Positions 8,954 to 16,410 of a DNA stretch of 44,097 bases are shown here, one piece after another. The notes below the pieces were generated by a model. That model was not told the DNA's origin. It saw only the letters and a program-made list of their open reading frames with translations, and made no database searches. How positions within the stretch are numbered: position 1 is the first letter of the stretch; the number at the start of each line of letters is the position of its first letter. The position numbers and the translations under genes are program-made. The stretch is from Gammaproteobacteria bacterium (GTDB lineage: Bacteria > Pseudomonadota > Gammaproteobacteria > Steroidobacterales > Steroidobacteraceae), in contig JAFAPI010000092.1 in the NCBI GenBank assembly GCA_019247195.1, positions 1 through 44,097 of the forward strand, in the 5' to 3' direction.

Positions 8954-11611
8954 TCAGAACAGGTACTTCGCCTGGACGTTGATCTCGCGGCCCTCGATCG
9001 GGCGCGCCATGATCACCCCACCGATACCGGTGTTGACACCGAAGATACGCGCGTTGCCTTCCGTGAGCGCGATCTGGTTGGTCAGGTTGGTACCCTGCAG
9101 GCGGAACTGCCAGTTCTTGCCCACATCCACCACCAGGCCGCCACTGAGCATGTAGTAGGAGCCGAGGGGCTGCAGGCCCGACTGGTCCTCGTAGCGCTGG
9201 CCGACGTGCTCGTAGGTGACCCACAGCGTGGCATCGCCCCAGGTGCCGGGCACGGTGTAGCTCGGCGTGACCCGGATCTGGAACTTCGGCTGCCGCTGCA
9301 GCGGCGCGCCGTTGATGCTGATGCACTGTGTGTTGCCGTTGATGTCCTTGTACGGCGCACAACCGATGTAGTCGGTGTACTTGCCGTTCATGTAGTCGCC
9401 TACCAGGCGGATGTTGAAGTGCTCGATCGGCGTCAGGGTGGTGATGAAGTTGATGCCTTTCGAGTCCGAGCCGTAGTTGGAGATGGCACTCAGCGGGTTA
9501 CCCTGGGTATCGGTCTCCTGGTACTGCAGACCGGTGAAGTCCTTCTTGTAGACGCTGATATCGACGTAGGCGAACTGGTTCTGGAACTTGAACCCCGCTT
9601 CGTAGTTGGTCAGTGTCTCCAGGGGCGAGAACTTGCCCATCGCGCCGCGGATGCCGTTGTCGAAGTCGTCGAAGTGCACACCGGTGTTGGCACGGGCATA
9701 GACGCTCATGTTCGACCCGATCTCGTAGTTGATGCCGCCGGTGTAGGAGGGCCGGGTGCGCACGTAGTGCTCATAGTCCCAGGTGCCGTTGCAGATCGGT
9801 ACGGCGTTGTCCCACAGGTCGAACGGTCCGCCCAGCGCGGTTGGCGTGCGGTTGCAGGTGCGCTGGTTCGCATCGAGTCGCTCGACACGCGCCGAGACGT
9901 CGATCAGCAACGGCCCCGACTTCCACGAGTTCGACAGGTACGCCGCGATGTTATTGGCGTTGCCGTGCTCGAGGATGTTGTAGTTGTTGTTGTAGCTGAC
10001 GAAACCCTGTGGACTGGTGATGTTGTACGTGCCGCCGGGGGCCGTCGCGCCCGCGCCGCAGGCGGGACCCGTGGCCCCGGTGCAGGTGAGCGTGATGGCG
10101 GTGGCGTGCGGCGTATTGGTCATGAGCATCGTGTTGCCGAGTGACCAGTTGTCGTCGTCGCTGTAGCGGGCCAGGTAGATCCCGCCGGTCAGCGTGTCGC
10201 CGTCGAAGATCATCCTGCTGACCCGGAACTCGTCCACCAGGTTCTTCAGCGTCTTCTGGATGTACCACCAGCCCTGGGTGATCACGCTCTGTGACAGCGG
10301 TACCGCACCGCCACCGACGTAGTTGGCGCTGACGGCGCCGGTCAGTCCCATCCCGCCCGGGCCGAGGTTGTTGGTGTCGACCGGAGTGCCGGTCCCGCTA
10401 CAGTAGCCCGCCGGCAACGGCCCGGCGGCTGCCTGGCAGCCGTACAGGTAGTAGCCGAGCGGCCGCGGGTTCGGACCCGAGAACAGCGCGTTGGTATTGA
10501 GGTGGCCGCCGTCGATCAGGAAGTTGTTGAGCACGTTCCAGTCGCCGAACTTCTGTTCCCACTTGCTGCCGAGGTAGTACAGCTCGCCACCGCGACCGTT
10601 GGCGAGATCGGCGTTCTCCAAGCCGCCACCGGGGTTCGGCAGCGTCACGTGCTGGATGTTGTGACTGCCGTAGGAACCGGTCAGCGGGTCGAAGCCCGGA
10701 TACGCGCCAAAACTGTCGCTGCCGGTCTGGATCAGGGGGATGGGCACGATGAACTGGTTCTTGTCATCGAGCGCCCGCGCCCAGAACATGAGTGACCCGC
10801 CATCCAGGTCGTGACTCAGGGTGCCGGTGAGCTGCCCGCCTTTGTCGGCCTTGAACTGCGGATCGCGCACGCCGTTCGACTCGCGGTAGAAGCCACCGAT
10901 GCTGCCGTACCAGCCCTCGCTGATCGGGAAGCCATAGAACCCGTCGACGCGGTACAGGCCCTCATTGCCGTAGGTGAGGCCCAGCGATCCGCTCGGCGTG
11001 GCCGTGCCGCGGCGCAGGATGAAGTTGGCCGTGGCGCCCATCTGACCGGGGCCGAAGATCGCGCCCGGGCCGCCCTGCACCACTTCGACGCGATCGACGG
11101 TATCGTCGAGACGGAACAGGGAGCTCGAGTCCATGAAGGAGAGCGAGGGCATGCCGTACATCGGCGTGCCTTCGATCATGTTGGTGAAGAAGGGCGCGTC
11201 GCCGCCGCCGGGAATGCCGGCGATCTCGATGTTGGCTCCCGTTTGTCCGCCCGAGGACTCGGGCCAGATGCCCGGCGACACCTTGAGGATGTCGGCCGTG
11301 CTCTTCGGGTTCGCCATGCGAATCTGCTCGGCGTCCGCCGAAACGATGTTGTAGCTCGCGTCGAGCTTCTTCACGCCGTTGGCGGCGTTCGCCGTGACGA
11401 CGACTTCCTGCAGCGAGTCGGCGGCGGGCGCCGTGGCCGGTGATTGGTCCTGCGCGTAGCCGGCGGCGCTGTACAGAATGCCGGCCACCGCTGCGGCGAC
11501 GGTGTTGGCGGCGGCGCCGCGCAGCCCCGGCCGTCGCATCAACGATAAGTCAAACGTGTGCTGCGCCAACCGGGCACTTCGTCGAAGTGCCTTGTTGCTT
11601 TTCCCTCTCAT
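8954..11611 (-). CDS. TonB-dependent outer-membrane receptor
   Basis: 885-residue TonB-dependent receptor, the outer-membrane gate for energy-coupled uptake. The signal peptide is long, with a basic stretch before the hydrophobic core ending near SAAGYAQ; such extended signal regions are common in receptors of this group. A TonB-box-like QEVVVTA follows, then the plug domain (VDRVEVVQGGPGAIFGPGQM, ANFILRRG) and a 22-strand-type barrel ending in NVQAKYLF with the C-terminal Phe needed for barrel assembly. ATG 11611 has an excellent GGAGG five bases upstream; ATG 11539 is a possible internal alternative. The 238-base leader holds an inverted repeat at 11783-11802, and a strong terminator follows the gene. 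Neighbouring GH31, GH13, GH65 and GH36 genes suggest an alpha-linked oligosaccharide as substrate, by context only. Confidence 0.95.
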   Translation of the reverse strand: MRGKSNKALRRSARLAQHTFDLSLMRRPGLRGAAANTVAAAVAGILYSAAGYAQDQSPATAPAADSLQEVVVTANAANGVKKLDASYNIVSADAEQIRMANPKSTADILKVSPGIWPESSGGQTGANIEIAGIPGGGDAPFFTNMIEGTPMYGMPSLSFMDSSSLFRLDDTVDRVEVVQGGPGAIFGPGQMGATANFILRRGTATPSGSLGLTYGNEGLYRVDGFYGFPISEGWYGSIGGFYRESNGVRDPQFKADKGGQLTGTLSHDLDGGSLMFWARALDDKNQFIVPIPLIQTGSDSFGAYPGFDPLTGSYGSHNIQHVTLPNPGGGLENADLANGRGGELYYLGSKWEQKFGDWNVLNNFLIDGGHLNTNALFSGPNPRPLGYYLYGCQAAAGPLPAGYCSGTGTPVDTNNLGPGGMGLTGAVSANYVGGGAVPLSQSVITQGWWYIQKTLKNLVDEFRVSRMIFDGDTLTGGIYLARYSDDDNWSLGNTMLMTNTPHATAITLTCTGATGPACGAGATAPGGTYNITSPQGFVSYNNNYNILEHGNANNIAAYLSNSWKSGPLLIDVSARVERLDANQRTCNRTPTALGGPFDLWDNAVPICNGTWDYEHYVRTRPSYTGGINYEIGSNMSVYARANTGVHFDDFDNGIRGAMGKFSPLETLTNYEAGFKFQNQFAYVDISVYKKDFTGLQYQETDTQGNPLSAISNYGSDSKGINFITTLTPIEHFNIRLVGDYMNGKYTDYIGCAPYKDINGNTQCISINGAPLQRQPKFQIRVTPSYTVPGTWGDATLWVTYEHVGQRYEDQSGLQPLGSYYMLSGGLVVDVGKNWQFRLQGTNLTNQIALTEGNARIFGVNTGIGGVIMARPIEGREINVQAKYLF

Positions 11612-11849
11612 GGAGCCTCCCCATGCGGATAACTGGTGAAAACCGTAGATCCCGCGGTCCCGTTAGAGGTACTGGGCTGCTCGGGCGCATCACGTCTTTT
11701 TTCCCCTCGAGGGACGCATACGCATCGTCGACCTGCACCTCGCAAAAAAACTGTAATTCGGAAACGGGGGGAGATACAAGGGTCGTTGCAAAATCGCAAC
11801 GAACCGTAAGCTTAAGCGGGAGAACGCAAAACGGGGGCAAACCGGTGGG
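11612..11849. other. intergenic region upstream of the receptor
   Basis: Longest non-coding stretch in the window, between the GH36 stop and the receptor start. It is clearly less G+C-rich than its surroundings, with short A/T runs (11744-11751). It holds a 7-bp-arm inverted repeat (11783-11802) and a 10-bp palindrome CCCTCGAGGG (11704-11713). On the minus strand TTGTAT, 17 bases and TTACAG form only a poor promoter match. No convincing gene. Confidence 0.6.
11783..11802. promoter_or_regulatory. inverted repeat, candidate operator for the receptor gene
   Basis: TCGTTGC (11783-11789) and GCAACGA (11796-11802) are perfect inverted arms separated by AAAATC. It lies about 172 bases upstream of the receptor start in an A/T-rich patch. 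The size fits a dimeric sugar-responsive regulator, but no such regulator is encoded in this window. Confidence 0.5.
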
Positions 11850-14051
11850 TCACGGCGGAGGCCGGTATGCGGGGGGTCGGATTTGCTCAAAAAAGACAAG
11901 TTCTGATGACAGAGGCGACATCAACGTGACGCTCACGCCCTCGCTGGCCAGGTCGCGGCCTGGCAGGACTTGCGTCGGCGCGGTGTGATCCGCAAAGCGC
12001 AGCCGATAACTGCCCGCCTCTTGCAGGCCCGTGAGGCGAAAACGCTGCACCGCCTCACCGCCTGAGCCGCGGAAGGCGTACAGCACGCCGCGTCGTCCGT
12101 CGTGTGTCACGTATTCGATCCCGTCCCAGTGCACGCCGTCGGGTCGCGGACCGGCGTGGTAGAGATCGGCGCTGCGGATGAGAGGCCGCAGCGCGCGCTT
12201 GTAAAGCGCGATCTGCGCGCGCGCTTCGGCGCGCTGGGTCGCGCTCCAGCTCGCCGGATCGAGCATGAGTGAGAACCATCCCAGCATCCCGCTGCGCAGC
12301 AGGTAGCGGAAGTTCTCCACTCGGGGCGTGGGCCACGCGGCCACGTAGCTCTCGAGCATCGCGGGGGGCAACACGTAGCTCGAGTCGTAAAAGGCGCGCC
12401 GGTTCGAGAGCGGATCGTAACTATCGGTGATGGAGAAATAATCGCCGTGTGCCGCGCTGCCGAAATCGACCATGCGGCCGCCGTCGTTACAGACCTCCAG
12501 GAGCAGCCGCGGGTGCTGCCGCCGTAGCGCCTCGTGAATCGCGTAGTAGGCACGCGTCGCGTGGTCGCTGACGTCGGTCGAGTTCGAGCCTTCGACCCAC
12601 AGGTATCCCGAATCCTCGTAGACGCGCACAGTACCGGGCGCGGGGGCCGCGGCCGGGTGGTCGGCACGGGTGCTCCCCTGGGCGACGAGGTAGCCGTCGT
12701 GCTCGAGCATGTCGAGGTGGAACGCGGTGATCGTGCGCTGCAGCTGCCCTTCGGCCCAGGCCCGGGCAGCCGGCACGCCCACATCGAAGGTGATGCCCTT
12801 GAACGGTTCGCGATGCTGCCAACCGGGCGGTGGATCGGCGATCAGCCAGTCACGGGTCTGCGGATCGTCGACCGAGCGGGCGCCGCGTCTGGCGGAGGTT
12901 CCGGCCTGCGTCCAGTCCATCCATAGCCCGAAGCGCAGCCCGTGGCGGTGCGCGAGATCGGCGAGCGCGGCCACACCGTGCGGGAACTTCACCGGGTCCG
13001 GGGCCCAGTCACCGACGTCGCGGAACCACCCGGCGTCGAGATGGAACATCTCAAGACCGAGCGCCGCGGCGCGCAGGATCATGCCTCGGGCGAGCCGCTC
13101 GTCCACGGCCATGCCCGCTCCCCAGCTGTTGCTCACGAGCAGCGGATAGCGTGGATCGGCGATCGTGGCGGGACGGTTGAGAGCGCCGCGCACCCAGGCG
13201 CGCAAGGAATTGCCGGCAGCGTCGGGGCCACCGGCGCTCGCACCCAGAAAAACGGTGGGCGTGGCGAACACCTCGTCCGCACGCAGCCGGGTGCGATAGG
13301 GCCCGGGCTCGGGATCCAGGCCCGCCTCCGCACTCAGCAGCTCCCCGACACGGCGCAGCGCGATACGGGTACGCCCGCTGAACTCGATGCCCACGTACCA
13401 CCCGGCGCGCGGGCCGCCCGCCTGCTCCACCAGCACATAGGGAATCATCTCCCGCTCCCGACCCGCGAGCGGGCGAGCGTAGGTACTCGAGCGACCCTCC
13501 CACGCGAAGTGCGGACCGACGGGGTCGAGGTGCGTGCCCTGCGCAGACGGGGTGTCCGCCCCCTTCTCGACCCAGAAACGCTCGAGCGTGCCGGTGGCCC
13601 CGATCTCCCAGGCGGACAGCAGACTCGGCTGGTGGGACAACCAGAGGTCCCGTCCGCTGTGATTCTCGAGCCGTACCGTGTGTTCGAGGGGTCCGGCGCC
13701 GAGCGGGGCCCGCCAGCGCCAGCGCCACGTCAGCCGTGGGGCGGCGCTCCGGTACACGAATTCCACCGCGCCGCGCTCGAGCCGACTGGCCGCGGCGTCG
13801 AAAGTCCACGTGAGCGGATGCGTGGTGCCGTCCATCTCGACGGAGGCGGGTGGCGGCTCCTCGCGCTCATTGCGCCAGTCGGGGCCGGCGGCACCGCGGA
13901 GACGCAGCAGCTTGGGGGCGGCGGGATCCGCTTCGAGCTCGAGCACCGTCTCGGTCGTCGCCAAGCGGGCGCGAACCGGTGCGCCTGCATCGGCGCGGTC
14001 GATGGAGGGCAGTCCGAGCAGCAGCAGAGCGATTGGCAATGCGCGCCGCAC
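11850..14051 (-). CDS. GH36-type alpha-galactosidase-like enzyme, exported
   Basis: About 733 residues, clan GH-D, closest to GH36 alpha-galactosidases. An N-terminal beta-supersandwich is followed by a barrel with MFHLDAGWFRDVGDW (the family's DDGWF-type motif) and KFPHGVAALADLAHRHGLRF. FHLDMLEHDGYL carries the likely nucleophile Asp, and DSYDPLSNRR the likely acid/base Asp. GTG 14051 was chosen because it starts a signal peptide (VRRALPIALLLLGLPSIDRADA) and follows the stop of the upstream lipoprotein gene by seven bases; the frame is open further upstream but only in low-complexity Arg/Ser/Pro sequence. Export places it with the GH31, GH13 and GH65 enzymes on the opposite strand. Activity on alpha-galactosides is the family expectation, but other alpha-glycosides are possible since the DDGWF-type motif is changed to LDAGWF. 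Confidence 0.85.
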   Translation of the reverse strand: MRRALPIALLLLGLPSIDRADAGAPVRARLATTETVLELEADPAAPKLLRLRGAAGPDWRNEREEPPPASVEMDGTTHPLTWTFDAAASRLERGAVEFVYRSAAPRLTWRWRWRAPLGAGPLEHTVRLENHSGRDLWLSHQPSLLSAWEIGATGTLERFWVEKGADTPSAQGTHLDPVGPHFAWEGRSSTYARPLAGREREMIPYVLVEQAGGPRAGWYVGIEFSGRTRIALRRVGELLSAEAGLDPEPGPYRTRLRADEVFATPTVFLGASAGGPDAAGNSLRAWVRGALNRPATIADPRYPLLVSNSWGAGMAVDERLARGMILRAAALGLEMFHLDAGWFRDVGDWAPDPVKFPHGVAALADLAHRHGLRFGLWMDWTQAGTSARRGARSVDDPQTRDWLIADPPPGWQHREPFKGITFDVGVPAARAWAEGQLQRTITAFHLDMLEHDGYLVAQGSTRADHPAAAPAPGTVRVYEDSGYLWVEGSNSTDVSDHATRAYYAIHEALRRQHPRLLLEVCNDGGRMVDFGSAAHGDYFSITDSYDPLSNRRAFYDSSYVLPPAMLESYVAAWPTPRVENFRYLLRSGMLGWFSLMLDPASWSATQRAEARAQIALYKRALRPLIRSADLYHAGPRPDGVHWDGIEYVTHDGRRGVLYAFRGSGGEAVQRFRLTGLQEAGSYRLRFADHTAPTQVLPGRDLASEGVSVTLMSPLSSELVFFEQIRPPAYRPPP

Positions 14052-14058
14052 GCGCGTC

Positions 14059-14343
14059 TCAGAACTGCAGCGGCCGCCGGGTGGTGCAGTTGAAGATGAC
14101 GGAGCTCTCGTGCTCGCCCTCCGGTCCGATGGCCCCGTGATCATAGAAGCTGTCGATCTCGGCCTGCCGACCGTGCCGGCTGCAATAGGCGTCCGCCTGC
14201 TCGACGGCGGCTTCATGCGCGCCGTAGTAACCGCCGGAGGGGGCCACCGCGCGGAGCGAGAGCTGGCCATTGCCCATCTCCTGCACGTCAAGTTGCGTGC
14301 AGGCGCTGAGCAGCACGGCCACGGCCAGCGCCTCGGTCCTCAT
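14059..14343 (-). CDS. small lipoprotein of unknown function
   Basis: 94-residue protein with a lipoprotein signal: MRTEALAVAVLLSAC, lipobox LSAC with C15 as the lipidated residue. The mature part has two further Cys (in DAYCSRHG and VIFNCTT) that could form a disulfide, and a small mixed alpha/beta pattern with no motif I recognise. The ATG at 14343 is chosen for the signal; upstream codons in the frame look non-coding. It ends seven bases before the GH36 start, suggesting an operon. Function unknown; membrane-anchored periplasmic location inferred. Confidence 0.72.
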   Translation of the reverse strand: MRTEALAVAVLLSACTQLDVQEMGNGQLSLRAVAPSGGYYGAHEAAVEQADAYCSRHGRQAEIDSFYDHGAIGPEGEHESSVIFNCTTRRPLQF

Positions 14344-14514
14344 GCGGCGATGGTACCCCACCCCGGCGCGCCGCCGCTGAGCCGGCTCGGGCAGAGGAGT
14401 GCGCCCGCAGCTGCCCACCGGGACTTCCCTGTGCCCGCTCCAATGTGTGACGGGCTTCACTTCGGTGCCCCGGGAGGCCCCTGCGGCGACTCATTTTTGA
14501 GAGCCCGGGACACG

Positions 14515-14550
14515 ATGAAAGAGGAGATCCGATTTAGCTTATTACGGTGA
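14515..14550 (+). CDS. 11-codon ORF overlapping the kinase start
   Basis: MKEEIRFSLLR, from ATG 14515 to TGA 14548-14550. Its stop overlaps the GTG start of the histidine kinase as GTGA. The strong purine block AAAGAGGAG (14518-14526) lies inside this ORF and is about 20 bases from the kinase GTG, too far for a normal ribosome site, so the kinase may depend on translational coupling to this ORF. It may instead be chance. Confidence 0.35.
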   Translation: MKEEIRFSLLR

Positions 14551-16403
14551 GTATTCGCTCCAAGGTCACCATCCTCATCGCCGGCGTCTTCCTGATCCTC
14601 GGTGCCGCCGTGGTCATGGTCGGCAAGCTGGTGATCATGCGCAGTTTCGCGGAGCTCGAGCGCGCCGATGCCCGCACCGCCATGCGGCGCATCGATTACG
14701 CGCTGGCCGAGAATCTCGAGCAGGTCGCGGTCGATGCCCGCGACTGGGGTAACTGGGCCGATACGTACCGGTTTGCCTGGGATCACAACTCGGGCTTTCC
14801 GGCGGCGAACATCACGCCGGCGGCGCTGAAGCTGCTCGACGTCAACGTCGTCATCATCATCGACCGCGCCGGCCAGGTGCTCCTGGCCGAAGACGTGGAC
14901 GAGAGCGGTGAGCGACCCCTGCATCTGGATCTCACCGCCTGGCGTTCGCTGCCCGCGGACTTCCCCTGGCACGAGAATCTCGGCAACGCGCAGCCGGCGC
15001 GCGGACTGCTGCGCACCGACGGTGGCACGCTGCTGCTCGCTTCCGGCCCGCTGCTCGATGGTAACGGCGGCGGACCCTCGCGCGGCATGATCATCATGGG
15101 GCGGCTCTTGACGCCGACGGTCTTGAAGCACGTCGCCGCGCAGGCGCAGGCGCGGCTCGAGCTCCTGCCGGTGGACCGCAACGGACCCGCGGAGCGGCTC
15201 GAGGCCACCGATACGCTCACCCGCGTCTACCGCGGCTACGCCGATGTGTACGGCAAGCCGCTCATGACGTTGCGGGTAGACGTGCCGCGCGAAGTCTCCC
15301 TGCGCGGTAGGGCAGCCGTACGGGTGGCGGCGCTGTGCATGCTCGCCGCGGCCGCGCTGATCATCGTGCTGCTCGTGGCGGTGCTAAATCAGGTCATCCT
15401 CAATCCGCTGCGCATCGTGACCCGACACGCGGTGGCCATCGGCGCCGGTCGTGACCTGACGACGCGGCTCGACCTCAAACGTGCCGATGAGATGGGGGTC
15501 CTGGCCAAGGAGTTCGACCGCATGGTCGAGCAGCTGGCGGAGTCTCACACCCAGCTCATGGACCAGTCCTTCCAGGCTGGCTTCGCCGAGCTGGCGCGGG
15601 GCGTGCTGCATAACCTGGGCAATGCGCTCACACCGCTCGGGGTGCGGCTGGCGAACCTCGGCAACCGCCTCAAGGAAGCGCCGAGCGAGGATGCTGCGCA
15701 GGCGATACAGGAGCTCGAGGGCGCGGTCGCGGATCCGCAGCGCCGGGCAGACCTTGAGCAGTTCGTGCGCCTCGCGAGCCGCGAGCTCGCGGCCCTGGTG
15801 CGCACCACGCAGGAAGACATCGCGATCATGAGCCGCCAGACGACGGTGATCCAGAGCATGCTGGCCGAGCAGATGCGGACCACACGCAACGATCACGTGG
15901 TGGAGCCGGTACGTCTGCCTGAGCTCGTCTCGCAGTCACTCGAGATCGTCCCGGACGCGTGCCGGCAGCGCCTGCGCATCGACGCGGACGAGACGCTGCA
16001 GCGCCTCGGCACGGTGCGCGTGGCGCGCACCGTGCTGCGACTGGTGTTGCAGAACCTCATCATCAACGCCGCCGACGCGGTGCGGGATGCCGGCAAGGAA
16101 CGCGGCACCTTCAAGGTCAGCGCCGAGATCGTGCGCGAGGATGAGGTCGCCCAGCTGCATCTGCAGTGCAAGGACGACGGCGTCGGCATCGCCGCCGACA
16201 ACCTGACCCGGGTATTCGAGAAGGGTTACACCACCAAGTCACCCGACACGAACCACGGCATCGGGCTGCACTGGTGCGCCAATGCCATCAACGCGCTCGG
16301 CGGCCGCATCTGGGCCGCCAGCGAGGGGCCGGGCCGCGGCGCCTCGATGCACCTGCTCCTCCCCCTTACCGGCCACGAACCGGCGGCCGCCGCCGCCGCC
16401 TGA
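14547..16403 (+). CDS. CHASE4-HAMP sensor histidine kinase
   Basis: 618-residue membrane sensor kinase. TM1 spans about residues 8-30; a periplasmic CHASE4-type domain follows (VDARDWGNWADTYRFAWD is the family signature); TM2 is about residues 258-280, then HAMP (NPLRIVTRHAVAIGAGRDL). The phospho-accepting region ELARGVLHNLGNALTPL puts H355 in the HN-x-GN type of H-box. The ATPase domain shows LQNLIINAADAV (N-box), DDGVGI (G1) and HGIGLHWCANAINALGG (G2). The GTG start gives an intact TM1; its Shine-Dalgarno spacing is poor (see the short ORF at 14515). It sits eight bases before the REC-GGDEF-EAL gene, its obvious partner. The Ala-rich C-terminus is unstructured. The ligand is unknown. Confidence 0.92.
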   Translation: MSIRSKVTILIAGVFLILGAAVVMVGKLVIMRSFAELERADARTAMRRIDYALAENLEQVAVDARDWGNWADTYRFAWDHNSGFPAANITPAALKLLDVNVVIIIDRAGQVLLAEDVDESGERPLHLDLTAWRSLPADFPWHENLGNAQPARGLLRTDGGTLLLASGPLLDGNGGGPSRGMIIMGRLLTPTVLKHVAAQAQARLELLPVDRNGPAERLEATDTLTRVYRGYADVYGKPLMTLRVDVPREVSLRGRAAVRVAALCMLAAAALIIVLLVAVLNQVILNPLRIVTRHAVAIGAGRDLTTRLDLKRADEMGVLAKEFDRMVEQLAESHTQLMDQSFQAGFAELARGVLHNLGNALTPLGVRLANLGNRLKEAPSEDAAQAIQELEGAVADPQRRADLEQFVRLASRELAALVRTTQEDIAIMSRQTTVIQSMLAEQMRTTRNDHVVEPVRLPELVSQSLEIVPDACRQRLRIDADETLQRLGTVRVARTVLRLVLQNLIINAADAVRDAGKERGTFKVSAEIVREDEVAQLHLQCKDDGVGIAADNLTRVFEKGYTTKSPDTNHGIGLHWCANAINALGGRIWAASEGPGRGASMHLLLPLTGHEPAAAAAA

Positions 16404-16410
16404 GGACGCC

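Noticed and set aside
8831-10144. Plus-strand open frame across the TonB-receptor gene
   Set aside because: Valine/arginine-rich shadow; the minus-strand receptor has complete plug and barrel motifs.
11550-11840. Possible small minus-strand gene in the receptor leader
   Set aside because: Runs into the receptor start, has no ribosome site and no family resemblance; treated as non-coding leader.
12942-14093. Plus-strand open frame opposite the GH36-type gene
   Set aside because: No motif and overlaps a gene with clear clan GH-D signatures.
14469-14509. Two CCCGGG copies before the histidine kinase as a regulatory stem
   Set aside because: Each is self-palindromic and such sequences are expected by chance in this G+C-rich DNA.
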